From Faecalibacter bovis (GTDB taxonomy: Bacteria; Bacteroidota; Bacteroidia; Flavobacteriales; Weeksellaceae): DNA of 64,000 bases. Shown one piece after another: positions 18,388-26,512 of this stretch (positions within the stretch are counted from its first letter, which is position 1; each line of letters opens with the position of its first letter). The DNA lies in NCBI RefSeq assembly GCF_017948305.1, contig NZ_CP072842.1:1742501-1806500 (forward strand). The letters run 5' to 3'. The notes under the pieces are model-generated. The model ran no database searches, was not told the DNA's origin, and saw only the letters and a list, made by a program, of their open reading frames with translations. The position numbers were made by a program, and so were the translations under genes.

Positions 18388-19422
18388 ATGAAAGCAAGAT
18401 TTGAACCTTACGTTTTAAAATTTAAACGTCCAGGAGGAACTTCGAGAGGCGTTTTAACTGAGAAATTAACTTATTTACTGAAGATAGAAGATGATGGAAG
18501 AGAATACATCGGTGAATGCGGTTTATTTAAAGGTTTGAGTAGTGATGACCGTGAAGATTACGAACAAAAATTACAATGGGTTTGTGATAATATAGACTTA
18601 GGTGTAGAAGAACTTTGGAATCAATTACGCGAATGGCCTTCCATTCAATTTGGTATAGAACAAGCTTTTCAAGCATTGAATTTTAATCGTTACAAAGATG
18701 ATTATCAAGATCCATATAATCCAGATTTATTTGAATCAGCATTTAAAAATGGGGAGAAAGGAATGCAAATTAATGGCTTAATTTGGATGGGCGATGTTGA
18801 TTTTATGCGCGAACAAATTCAGGAAAAATTAGCTGAAGGATTTAAATGTATCAAAATTAAAATTGGAGTAGATTGGAAATCTGAACATGAAATTTTAAAA
18901 CAATTAAGAAAAGAATTTTCTGCAGATCAATTAGAATTACGTGTTGATGCAAACGGTGGATTTACTTTTGAAGAAGCTAAAGAAGTTTTACAACAATTAT
19001 CTGAATTAAAAATACATTCTATCGAGCAACCTATTAAAGCTGGTCAAATCGAATTAATGACAGAATTATGTGCTAACACTCCAACGCCAATTGCTTTAGA
19101 TGAAGAATTAATCGGCATTTACGAACGTGAAGATAAAATTGCATTAATCGAAAAAATAAAACCACAATATGTTATTTTAAAACCAAGTTTAGTTGGTGGA
19201 ATTCGCGGTTCTTTAGAGTGGATTGAAGCATGTGATTACAATGAAATCGATTTCTGGATCACTTCAGCCTTAGAAAGTAATGTGGGGTTAAATGCAATAG
19301 CGCAATGGACAGCAATTTTGTATCCAGAAATGCCTCAAGGTTTAGGAACTGGAAGTTTGTTTATCAATAATTTTCCGACTCGCTTAGAGGTGAAAGGACA
19401 ATTTTTATATCGAAATAAATAA
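18388..19422 (+). CDS. menC: o-Succinylbenzoate synthase (enolase superfamily)
   Basis: Menaquinone pathway dehydratase, 344 residues. Enolase-superfamily residues are visible: CIKIKIGVDW (catalytic Lys pair), LRVDANGGF (metal Asp), HSIEQPI (metal Glu), IALDEELIG (metal Asp/Glu) and VILKPSLVGG (second catalytic Lys). The related dipeptide epimerases share these residues, but the acyl-CoA ligase menE two genes downstream supports MenC. Its stop overlaps the start of the DUF1684 gene (TAATG). Confidence 0.9.
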   Translation: MKARFEPYVLKFKRPGGTSRGVLTEKLTYLLKIEDDGREYIGECGLFKGLSSDDREDYEQKLQWVCDNIDLGVEELWNQLREWPSIQFGIEQAFQALNFNRYKDDYQDPYNPDLFESAFKNGEKGMQINGLIWMGDVDFMREQIQEKLAEGFKCIKIKIGVDWKSEHEILKQLRKEFSADQLELRVDANGGFTFEEAKEVLQQLSELKIHSIEQPIKAGQIELMTELCANTPTPIALDEELIGIYEREDKIALIEKIKPQYVILKPSLVGGIRGSLEWIEACDYNEIDFWITSALESNVGLNAIAQWTAILYPEMPQGLGTGSLFINNFPTRLEVKGQFLYRNK

Positions 19423-20030
19423 TGAAAAATTTAAGTTTAATCGTTGTAATAATAATGCTTATTACAAGTTGTGCTACTAAAAAAATGTCAGAACTATCGG
19501 ATATAGAAAAGTATCAACAAGAATTGATAGAATTTTATAATGATTCTAACACAACCCCTTTAAATGCTGAAGAAAAATTAAATTTTAAAGGAATTACTTT
19601 TTTTCCAGTTGATACAAAATACAAAGTAAAAGCAGATTTTATCCCGATAAATGATGGCAATGTTATTCCATTTCCAACGTCTGCTGGGAAAATTAAGCAT
19701 TATAAAGAATATGCAATGGTTAACTTTTACATAGATGGGAAGGAACAATCATTAACTATATATCAATCAAATCCTATTCAGGAAGAATATCCAGATCATC
19801 TATTTTTGCCTTTTACAGACGAAACTAATGGCGAAACTACCTATGGCGGAGGTCGTTATATTGATTTAAAAATTCAAGATATTTTATCAGATGATGGTAA
19901 AGTAACGATAGATTTTAATCAGGCTTATAATCCTTATTGTGCTTATAGTAAACGATACAATTGTCCAATTCCTCCAGGAAACAATTCATTAAATGTAGAG
20001 ATTAAAGCAGGGGTAACTTATAAAAAGTAA
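19422..20030 (+). CDS. DUF1684 family lipoprotein
   Basis: A 202-residue exported protein. The signal peptide ends in the lipobox LITSC, so it should be a lipoprotein. The DUF1684 core is clear: FLPFTDETNGETTYGGGRYIDL followed by DFNQAYNPYCAYSKRYNCPIPP, with several conserved cysteines. Function of the family is unknown. It is sandwiched between menC (1-bp overlap) and menE (1-bp gap), an odd position for an envelope protein and worth noting because the three genes must be cotranscribed. Confidence 0.85.
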   Translation: MKNLSLIVVIIMLITSCATKKMSELSDIEKYQQELIEFYNDSNTTPLNAEEKLNFKGITFFPVDTKYKVKADFIPINDGNVIPFPTSAGKIKHYKEYAMVNFYIDGKEQSLTIYQSNPIQEEYPDHLFLPFTDETNGETTYGGGRYIDLKIQDILSDDGKVTIDFNQAYNPYCAYSKRYNCPIPPGNNSLNVEIKAGVTYKK

Positions 20031-20031
20031 A

Positions 20032-21063
20032 ATGTTAGTTTTAGATTTTTCGCAACCTAATTTCGATGTAAATCAACTTAAAATTACAAATGATTTTGAA
20101 CAATCGATAAAAGATTTTTTAATCAATTGGTTTGATGATACTGATTTTATCATTGCACAAACTTCTGGTTCTACAGGAACGCCTAAACAGATTCGTTTAT
20201 CAAAAGTTAATATGAGAAAAAGTGCTCGTATGACTTGTAAATTTTTGCGTTTAAACGAAGGCGATACAGCTTTATTGGCTATGCCAGTTACCTATATTGC
20301 TGGGAAATTAATGTTGATTCGTGCCATTGAAAATGGAATGAAATTAATTTGTCACAATCCAACATCTAGTTTTATATGGACAGATTTTACAAACAAATTC
20401 GGATCAGATTTTAAATCCATAAACTTTGTTGCGTTAACGCCAATGCAAGTGGAAAAATCAATCGATTTTGTTTCACATTGCGATAAATTAATCATCGGAG
20501 GAGCACCACTTTCTGATAAAGTTAAACAAGATTTATATCCTTTTACGAATGAAGTGTACGAAACGTACGCGATGACAGAAACAATAACGCATATCGCTTT
20601 AAAGCAAATTCCTAATCAAAAATTTCCAAATGTAAATCCGTATTTTAAAGTATTTGATGAGGTTGAAATTGCACAGGACGAACGAGGTTGTTTAATAATT
20701 AAAACGCCTTACGATGATTTGGTTGTTACGACAAATGATATTGTTGATTTGATAGATAATCAGAATTTTAATTGGATTGGTCGAGCTGATAATGTGATTA
20801 ATTCGGGTGGAATTAAGTTATTTCCCGAACAAATAGAAGATTTAATTAAACCGTATATTGATTCAGCTTATTTTATTACATCAAAAAAGGACGATTTATT
20901 AGGAGAGAAATTAGTTTTGGTCATTGAAGGCGCACATAAAACAATTGATTTATCGAAAGCTAATCTATCAAAATATCAAATTCCAAAAGAAATCATTTTT
21001 GTACCTGAATTTGAAAGAACAGAAAGTGGAAAAATTAGAAGGAATAAAAGTTATATTTCATAA
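20032..21063 (+). CDS. menE: o-Succinylbenzoate-CoA ligase (AMP-binding enzyme)
   Basis: Activates o-succinylbenzoate with ATP and CoA in menaquinone synthesis. AMP-binding motifs are present: QTSGSTGTPKQI (P-loop-like), YETYAMTETITH, the aspartate region IGRADNVINSGG and the C-terminal lysine in RTESGKIRRNK. At 343 residues it is shorter than the 450-500 of E. coli-type MenE, with a reduced N-terminal part, as is common in Bacteroidota. It closes the menC-DUF1684-menE operon. Confidence 0.9.
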   Translation: MLVLDFSQPNFDVNQLKITNDFEQSIKDFLINWFDDTDFIIAQTSGSTGTPKQIRLSKVNMRKSARMTCKFLRLNEGDTALLAMPVTYIAGKLMLIRAIENGMKLICHNPTSSFIWTDFTNKFGSDFKSINFVALTPMQVEKSIDFVSHCDKLIIGGAPLSDKVKQDLYPFTNEVYETYAMTETITHIALKQIPNQKFPNVNPYFKVFDEVEIAQDERGCLIIKTPYDDLVVTTNDIVDLIDNQNFNWIGRADNVINSGGIKLFPEQIEDLIKPYIDSAYFITSKKDDLLGEKLVLVIEGAHKTIDLSKANLSKYQIPKEIIFVPEFERTESGKIRRNKSYIS

Positions 21064-21070
21064 ATTTTCG

Positions 21071-21102
21071 AAAAAGAGATTCAATTATTGAGTCTCTTTT
21101 TT
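21071..21102 (+). terminator. Terminator after menE
   Basis: AAAAGAGA/TCTCTTTT stem with a small inner TCA/TGA pair, followed by T residues. Confidence 0.8.
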
Positions 21103-21238
21103 ATTGGAAATTAAATAAGTGAGGGATGTTTATAATTTATTGATAAATATTCTGAATTTTCAGTTTTATGACAAGATTGAAATGCAAAAATTTATATAAT
21201 TTAACCGAAATAATTTAACAATTAAAATCAAATCTATT

Positions 21239-22123
21239 ATGGTCTGGACAGATTCGAATCAGAAATTTAATGATGCATTTTTTTTGATGTTGGATAATCA
21301 GGGAAAAATGGATTTATTTCCGATATGGAAATCGTTTTCTTTTAAAAATCACCCAGTTCAGAATTTAATCGATGCCGAAAAGATTTTAGATCAAGTTATT
21401 CATGAAGATCCAAATTATACAAAAGCTATTTTCTTGAAAGCTATTGTTAAACGTAATTTGAATTATAACGAAGAATCAATTTTATACTTGCATCAAGTAA
21501 AAGACAACGATTTTTATTTGTATGCGTGTAATATTTATTTGGCAGAATACTACATCTATAAATTAAAATTTGAAGAAGCTTTGCGCTATTTAAAGGAAGT
21601 TGATGCAGCTTATCCATCAAATATTCGCGTTACTTTTTTATTAGCTTTAGTTAATTTAGAACTTTTTAATTTTGAGGAAGCTAAGTTTTATTTAAATAAT
21701 TTTTATCAATTTTCAGACGAAAAACATTTAATTCAATTATTGAATCGAAACTTAAACATCACAGAAGAAATCGTTTTAAAAACTTCGAATCGTTTGGTAC
21801 TTAAGAATTTTAAATTGAAGAGTATCAATTATAATCTACAATTAAAGACGAATCTAATTAATTACTTTAAACAATATAACGAATTAGGAATAAATTACGA
21901 CATGATTACTTGTTTTGTTTATGGATTAATACTGAAGCAAGTGACGCAATACCCAAATTTTAATTCTTTTAATGATTACAATGTACATACGATACTAAAT
22001 TACCTTAGAATAGAAGATAACAAGGTCAAAATTTTATTAGACGCCATTGATTTTGAACATGATTTTGTGAAAAATTTTGAGGAATATTTAGAAGTTGAAA
22101 ATTTAATGAAAGAGGATTTATAG
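21239..22123 (+). CDS. Tetratricopeptide-repeat-like protein
   Basis: A 294-residue cytoplasmic protein with no signal peptide. Residues 45-175 are helical and show degenerate TPR units (AEKILDQVIHEDPNYTKAIFLKAIV; YYIYKLKFEEALRYLKEVDAAYPSN; FNFEEAKFYLNNFY). The C-terminal third is helical without repeats. It probably binds another protein, but no partner is suggested by neighbours. The following small gene starts 33 bp downstream but has its own promoter-like box. Confidence 0.78.
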   Translation: MVWTDSNQKFNDAFFLMLDNQGKMDLFPIWKSFSFKNHPVQNLIDAEKILDQVIHEDPNYTKAIFLKAIVKRNLNYNEESILYLHQVKDNDFYLYACNIYLAEYYIYKLKFEEALRYLKEVDAAYPSNIRVTFLLALVNLELFNFEEAKFYLNNFYQFSDEKHLIQLLNRNLNITEEIVLKTSNRLVLKNFKLKSINYNLQLKTNLINYFKQYNELGINYDMITCFVYGLILKQVTQYPNFNSFNDYNVHTILNYLRIEDNKVKILLDAIDFEHDFVKNFEEYLEVENLMKEDL

Positions 22124-22130
22124 GATTTTT

Positions 22131-22138
22131 TACCTTTG
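22131..22138 (+). promoter_or_regulatory. -7 promoter box
   Basis: TACCTTTG matches the consensus, 18 nt before the ATG at 22157. Confidence 0.5.
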
Positions 22139-22156
22139 CAAAAATAAAATTGAGAG

Positions 22157-22540
22157 ATGGAAATCGTATCGACGCTAGATGAAGTTCTAGATAATGTAGA
22201 TGTTTTTTTAGAAGGGCTTGAAATGGGGTCTGAAAAAGAAATTACAACTGCAATTGAAATGGTAAAAGCAGCTGATACATTTTTAGCAATAATTACTGAA
22301 GATGTAAACATTTTTGTACCTAGTTCTTTTATTGGCTATACAGAACAATCGTTGAATAACTATGATAAAAACAAGCATAGTGAAAAAGAAGTAAATGATG
22401 TTTTGACAAAAATTATAGGATCAACTCCAAAAATTGATAAATTGATGGATGAATTGTTTTTAGATTTTTGTGATGAAATTGAAGTAAATAGAAATGATGT
22501 AGGTTTATCCAGAGAATACTGGATAATTAAGAATTTATAA
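22157..22540 (+). CDS. Hypothetical protein
   Basis: A 127-residue acidic, mainly helical protein with no signal peptide or membrane segment. No family or catalytic motif is recognised. It is supported by a good promoter box upstream, a terminator downstream and codon use like that of its neighbours. Confidence 0.68.
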   Translation: MEIVSTLDEVLDNVDVFLEGLEMGSEKEITTAIEMVKAADTFLAIITEDVNIFVPSSFIGYTEQSLNNYDKNKHSEKEVNDVLTKIIGSTPKIDKLMDELFLDFCDEIEVNRNDVGLSREYWIIKNL

Positions 22541-22563
22541 AATAAAATTTCAATTTAATTATA

Positions 22564-22592
22564 TAATGCTTTCCGTTCGAAAGCATTTTTTT
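22564..22592 (+). terminator. Terminator
   Basis: AATGCTTTC/GAAAGCATT stem with a short loop and seven T residues. Confidence 0.85.
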
Positions 22593-22661
22593 ATTCAAAA
22601 AAAAAACATCCATTTAAAAATAAATGGATATAATCTAACTAACTAAACTAAAACCTGATAT

Positions 22662-23000
22662 TTACAAAATGCAATTTAATGCAGGTTTTTCTATTAACGT
22701 AAGGCCTAAAAGGGCGCTTTGTATTTCTGAATTTAATAATCCGCCACCACCACCGTAGTGATGAATTTGCTTTACTGAAGGGAAATTTTTTGTTGTCCAC
22801 ATTTCAATTTCTTCAGTTTCCGTTTTACCAATATTACTACTAAAAAGTAAAATGTTAGTAGAATGAGATAAAATATGATTTTTCAAATCACTTTGATTAT
22901 CAATGCATAAAGCATGCCAATTTTGGTTTTTATTGATAATTCTTACAAGAGTTTCAATTATATCATTGTTCTTACCATAAACTACAAAATTTAATTTCAT
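22662..23000 (-). CDS. Hypothetical small Rossmann-like protein
   Basis: A protein of 112 residues from the start at 23000. The longer start at 23036 would lie upstream of the promoter box at 23024-23031 and is rejected. The alternating strands and helices (KLNFVVYG, NILLFSSNI) resemble a receiver-like fold, but the conserved acidic pocket of response regulators is not evident. A five-glycine run (HYGGGGGLL) follows. It stands alone. Function unknown. Confidence 0.65.
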   Translation of the reverse strand: MKLNFVVYGKNNDIIETLVRIINKNQNWHALCIDNQSDLKNHILSHSTNILLFSSNIGKTETEEIEMWTTKNFPSVKQIHHYGGGGGLLNSEIQSALLGLTLIEKPALNCIL

Positions 23001-23023
23001 GACTGAATTAATTATTAGTTTAT

Positions 23024-23031
23024 CAAACTTA
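23024..23031 (-). promoter_or_regulatory. -7 promoter box (reverse strand)
   Basis: Read on the reverse strand it is TAAGTTTG, an exact consensus, 23 nt before the ATG at 23000. It decides the start of that gene. Confidence 0.6.
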
Positions 23032-23151
23032 AGCACAAAATTAGTGTAAAAAATTGATGTATGTTAATTTCTGTACTTATCTTTAATGAATAAATATTAG
23101 AGTTTTTATCATAAAAAATGTTAAAAAAAATGTATGAATTATGTTTAAAGT

Positions 23152-23159
23152 TACATTTG
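23152..23159 (+). promoter_or_regulatory. -7 promoter box
   Basis: TACATTTG, exact consensus, 20 nt before the ATG at 23180. An AAAGGA sequence just before the start codon is one of the few Shine-Dalgarno-like sites here. Confidence 0.6.
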
Positions 23160-23179
23160 CCGTTAAATAACTAAAGGAT

Positions 23180-23581
23180 ATGAAAAAATTAGTATTAGCA
23201 TTAGGAGTAGTGCTTTCATTAGCAAGTTGTGCTTCTACAGGAGCAGTAGGAACAATTACTAAAGTAGCACAAATTTCATCGGCTATTTCAGAAATTACAG
23301 GATTATTAGGAGGATTAAATTTAACTGGAGCTCAGACTTCAGCAGTTACATCAGCTTTAAAATCGTACATTTCTAACTACAACTCTATTGATACAACAAA
23401 AGAAGGTTACCAATCTTTATTAGATGGTTATAAAACGAAAGCTTTAAGTGAAATCAAAACTGGAGTAGGAGAGTCTAAATACGGTGAAGTAATCTCTACT
23501 TTAAAAGATGCTTCTGATAAAGCTAAAAATACAACTGTATCTGATGCAACATTAGGTGTTATTTCAAGTTTAGTAAAATAA
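23180..23581 (+). CDS. Small helical lipoprotein
   Basis: A 133-residue protein with a lipoprotein signal peptide (MKKLVLALGVVLSLASC). The mature part is Ser/Thr/Ala-rich and helical, with an LLGGLNLTG segment. Such DUF-type lipoproteins are common in flavobacteria, with no known function. A strong promoter box, a Shine-Dalgarno-like site and regular codon use suggest good expression. A shared bidirectional terminator separates it from the convergent TPR gene. Confidence 0.82.
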   Translation: MKKLVLALGVVLSLASCASTGAVGTITKVAQISSAISEITGLLGGLNLTGAQTSAVTSALKSYISNYNSIDTTKEGYQSLLDGYKTKALSEIKTGVGESKYGEVISTLKDASDKAKNTTVSDATLGVISSLVK

Positions 23582-23602
23582 AAATACTTTATTTAGAAAA
23601 AT

Positions 23603-23633
23603 AAGAAAGCCACTCTTTTAGAGTGGCTTTCTT
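23603..23633. terminator. Bidirectional terminator
   Basis: Perfect 13-bp stem AAGAAAGCCACTC/GAGTGGCTTTCTT with a 5-nt loop between two converging genes. Confidence 0.88.
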
Positions 23634-23635
23634 AT

Positions 23636-24418
23636 TTAATCTTCTTTTGATGTTGATTCATTTTCTTGAGCTAATTGAGCGTAGTACGCTAATTTTTTTT
23701 CAGCTAAATCAAATTGTGGGTTAATCATTAACGCGTATTGATACGATTGTATCGCTTCATTTATCAAACCTTTACTTTCTAATAACACACCTTTTCCGTA
23801 GTGAGTTAAGAAGTAATTAGGATTAATTTTTAACGATTCTTCAAAATCTTTCAACGCTTCATCATATTTCTCAAGCAAAACATACGTATTTGCACGATTA
23901 TAATAAGATAAGAAATGTGGATTAAGCTCTATTACTTTTGTATAATCTGCAATTGCTTTATCGTATTCTTTTAGTTGATCGTAACAAAACGCACGATTAT
24001 GGTAACATGAGTCATAATCTTCCTTAAAAGTTAATGCCTCGTTATATAATTCAATTGCTTTGTGATAATTTTTCATATTCATCTGGATAAATGCCTTCTG
24101 ATGAATAACTACAAAATGATCAGGTTTGATTGCTAATATTTGATCAAATATTTCATTTGCTTGCGTTGGATTGTATCTATTGTACAAAGACATTGCTTTA
24201 TAAAACAAAAAATCAATATTTTCAGGCTGATCTGCTAATGCTTTATCAAAATCTTGTATAGCATCTGTATATTGTTTCATTTGGTATTGGCATAATCCAC
24301 GATGGAAATATGAATTTGTAACTTCTATTTTTCTCTTAATAGATAAAGAAAAGTATTCTGCTGCTTTTCTAAATTGTCCCTTATGAAGATATGCTCTTCC
24401 TTGATCATAAAAACTCAT
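23636..24418 (-). CDS. Tetratricopeptide repeat protein
   Basis: A 260-residue protein made almost wholly of about seven canonical 34-residue TPR units, from residue 3 (YDQGRAYLHKGQFRKAAEYF) to about 240, with typical positions such as CYDQLKEYDKAIADYTKVIELNP. There is no signal peptide or enzymatic domain, so it is a cytoplasmic scaffold or adaptor. It is transcribed alone, divergently from mce. Confidence 0.92.
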   Translation of the reverse strand: MSFYDQGRAYLHKGQFRKAAEYFSLSIKRKIEVTNSYFHRGLCQYQMKQYTDAIQDFDKALADQPENIDFLFYKAMSLYNRYNPTQANEIFDQILAIKPDHFVVIHQKAFIQMNMKNYHKAIELYNEALTFKEDYDSCYHNRAFCYDQLKEYDKAIADYTKVIELNPHFLSYYNRANTYVLLEKYDEALKDFEESLKINPNYFLTHYGKGVLLESKGLINEAIQSYQYALMINPQFDLAEKKLAYYAQLAQENESTSKED

Positions 24419-24494
24419 AATTCAATATTACAATAAGAATTAATATCTATTTTAAACTTTTCGCTAAATTTATCAACAATATTAAAAAATTAAA

Positions 24495-24893
24495 ATGAAA
24501 TTAGAACATATTGGTATAGCGGTGAAAGATTTGAATTTTTCAAATGACCTATTTTCGAAATTATTAGGTAAATCAGCATACAAAGAAGAAGCCGTAGAAA
24601 CAGAAGGTGTAATCACTTCTTTTTATTCTGCAGGCGAATCGAAGATAGAATTGGTTGGATCTACAAAAGAAAATAGCGCAATTGAAAAATATTTAGAAAA
24701 AAATAAAGAAGGAATTCATCATTTAGCTTTTGGTGTCGAAAATTTAGAGAAGGAAATAGAACGTCTTAAAAATGAGGGGTTTATTTTTGTTAATGAAACT
24801 CCTAAATTAGGGGCAGACAACAAACGAATAGTGTTTTTACACCCAAAATCGACCAATGGAGTACTGGTTGAGCTTTGCGAAGATGTAAAATAA
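24495..24893 (+). CDS. mce: Methylmalonyl-CoA epimerase
   Basis: Interconverts (R)- and (S)-methylmalonyl-CoA. A 132-residue vicinal-oxygen-chelate fold with two glyoxalase-like halves. The metal ligands can be followed: His in KLEHIGIAVKD, His in GIHHLAFGVEN and Glu in GVLVELCED. Length and motifs match the bacterial epimerase. The mutase genes are not in the window. Confidence 0.93.
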   Translation: MKLEHIGIAVKDLNFSNDLFSKLLGKSAYKEEAVETEGVITSFYSAGESKIELVGSTKENSAIEKYLEKNKEGIHHLAFGVENLEKEIERLKNEGFIFVNETPKLGADNKRIVFLHPKSTNGVLVELCEDVK

Positions 24894-24982
24894 TTTTGTT
24901 ATTTAAAAAATATGCTTTAATATTGCACTCGAATTAAGCAGTAATCCTCATTTTATGAGGGCTTCCTTATTGCTTAGTTTAC

Positions 24983-25056
24983 GGTCCTATAACTCAGTTG
25001 GTTAGAGTAGCTGACTCATAATCAGCAAGTCCTTGGTTCGAGCCCAAGTGGGACCA
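24983..25056 (+). tRNA. tRNA with CAT anticodon (Met or Ile2)
   Basis: A full cloverleaf can be drawn: acceptor stem GGTCCTA/TGGGACC, D arm with GTTGGTTAGAG, anticodon stem GCTGA/TCAGC with loop CTCATAA (anticodon CAT), and T arm with GGTTCGAGCCC. CCA is not encoded. CAT can be elongator methionine or lysidine-modified isoleucine tRNA; I cannot separate these by eye. Its 3' end is the attachment site of the two islands downstream. Confidence 0.96.
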
Positions 25057-25059
25057 CTG
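25032..25059 (+). repeat. Attachment site, left copy (tRNA T arm and acceptor)
   Basis: 28 bp beginning CTTGGTTCGAG and ending GGGACCACTG, identical to 37292-37319. The last 13 bp of its core (CAAGTGGGACCAC) recur at 53196-53208. Confidence 0.92.
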
Positions 25060-25065
25060 ATTAAG

Positions 25066-25094
25066 AGCCTTTCCCAAAACGGAAAGGCTTTTTT
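25066..25094 (+). terminator. Terminator behind the tRNA, island-encoded
   Basis: AGCCTTTCC/GGAAAGGCT stem with a 6-nt loop and T-tract. It lies inside island 1, so the island supplies the terminator for the host tRNA. Confidence 0.85.
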
Positions 25095-25264
25095 CATGTC
25101 CCTATACCTCATAAAGTCGTTGTATTACAGGTTTTTATCCGATACAATCACTTCTACTTTTTACAGTAAGCAACAAAATTATATTTTTTAACCTAGAAAA
25201 AAAGGCTAACAAAATGGTGTACATAGCATTTTAAAAAAGTGTGCATGTTTTGTGTTGTAAGATT

Positions 25265-26470
25265 ATGGAAACTAATAAGTTGCTTATTACGTTCGTTATT
25301 GCTAAATCACGAATGAACAAAAGTGGATTATGTCCACTAAGATGTAGAATTACCTACAAAGGTAAAAAACATGAATTCTCAACAGGGGAATTTGTACCTC
25401 CACAGTTCTGGAATAATAAACTTCAAAGTGTAACACACAAGTTTCAGGAGAGTAATAAAATAAACTCTGCCCTGTCACAAGTAAAGAACAAGATTAATCA
25501 GGTATATCTATTACTGTTACATAGTACAGATGATTTTCATTTGTCGGATATTGTTAATAAATTAAGACCTCAGCCAAAATTAGAAGAAAAGTATATAATC
25601 AGCTTTTTTGATGATTATGTTCTGGAAATAAGAAAACTTATTGGTTATGATTATAAGTTAGCTACAATATGGAAATACGAGCAGTCCAGAAATTTGCTGG
25701 CAGATTATTTACGTTCCATTCGAAAGAAAGATTACCCTATAAAAGATATAGACCTCAGCTTTATAACAAAATATGAGTTATTTCTGAAAGTAGATAAAAA
25801 ACTAGCTGTAGCAACTGTTTATAAAACCCTCCAAAGACTTAAAAAAGTTACTACGATTGCACTACAGCGAGATTATATTTCTAAAGACCCTTTCATAGCC
25901 TATAAATTTACTCGCCCCAAAACAGAAATTCAATATTTAACTAAAGAGGAATTGCAACTACTATCAGAAAGAGTTTTAGTGCAAAGAAGGCTAGAAGATG
26001 TTCGGAAAATGTTTCTATTTTGTTGTTACACAGGTTTAGCTTACACGGAAATGGCGAACCTTTGTTGGAATAATATTGTTTCAGGAGCAAATGAAAGAGC
26101 TATTGTAATGACAAGAGAAAAGACAGGTCGTAAGCTATATATTCCATTAATGGATGTTCCACAACAGATTTTAGAATATTATAAATCAGAGGATTCAGAA
26201 TTTGTGTTTCCACGCCTGTCGAACCAAAAATTTAACTCCTACCTAAAAGAAGTTGCAGATATTGTAAATATTGTAAAACGCCTTACACATCACATGGCTA
26301 GAAAAACTTTTGCAACTACAGTATTATTATATAATGATGTACCAATGGAGATAGTTTCTGAGCTCTTAGGACACTCAAATGTAAGTATTACTCAAGAGCA
26401 TTATGCAAAAGTAATGCAGTCTAAAGTTTCTGATCATATTTCTAACCTCAACAAAAAACTTCTTTCGTAA
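25265..26470 (+). CDS. Tyrosine recombinase of island 1 (IntDOT-like)
   Basis: Site-specific integrase of 401 residues. In order: an arm-binding N-terminal domain (residues 1-90, with CPLRCRITYKGKKHEFSTG), a SAM-like core-binding domain (about 100-205) and the catalytic domain. HxxR (HMARKTF), the second His (LGHSN) and the nucleophile Tyr (EHYAKV) are present. The first catalytic arginine is replaced: the box reads TGLAYTEM where phage integrases have TGLRxSE. The same replacement is known in integrases of Bacteroides conjugative transposons such as IntDOT. I use the ATG at 25265; 25241 is an alternative. It sits 208 bp from the tRNA. Confidence 0.92.
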   Translation: METNKLLITFVIAKSRMNKSGLCPLRCRITYKGKKHEFSTGEFVPPQFWNNKLQSVTHKFQESNKINSALSQVKNKINQVYLLLLHSTDDFHLSDIVNKLRPQPKLEEKYIISFFDDYVLEIRKLIGYDYKLATIWKYEQSRNLLADYLRSIRKKDYPIKDIDLSFITKYELFLKVDKKLAVATVYKTLQRLKKVTTIALQRDYISKDPFIAYKFTRPKTEIQYLTKEELQLLSERVLVQRRLEDVRKMFLFCCYTGLAYTEMANLCWNNIVSGANERAIVMTREKTGRKLYIPLMDVPQQILEYYKSEDSEFVFPRLSNQKFNSYLKEVADIVNIVKRLTHHMARKTFATTVLLYNDVPMEIVSELLGHSNVSITQEHYAKVMQSKVSDHISNLNKKLLS

Positions 26471-26471
26471 C

Positions 26472-26503
26472 TTACAACATTACAATTTTTACAATATTTA
26501 CAA
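26472..26503 (+). repeat. TTACAA iteron array A
   Basis: Four exact TTACAA copies start at 26472, 26480, 26489 and 26498 (8, 9 and 9 bp apart), between the integrase stop and the next ATG at 26513. The same unit at the same spacing recurs at 36365-36387 (inverted) and 36470-36501. Confidence 0.75.
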
Positions 26504-26512
26504 AAAGTTGAG

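Noticed and set aside
22000-22311. Serine-rich reverse-strand frame across 22123
   Set aside because: It overlaps two better-supported forward genes and has low-complexity composition typical of antisense frames.
26472-26503. CRISPR array
   Set aside because: The unit is only 6 bp with 2-3 bp between units; no spacers and no cas genes occur.
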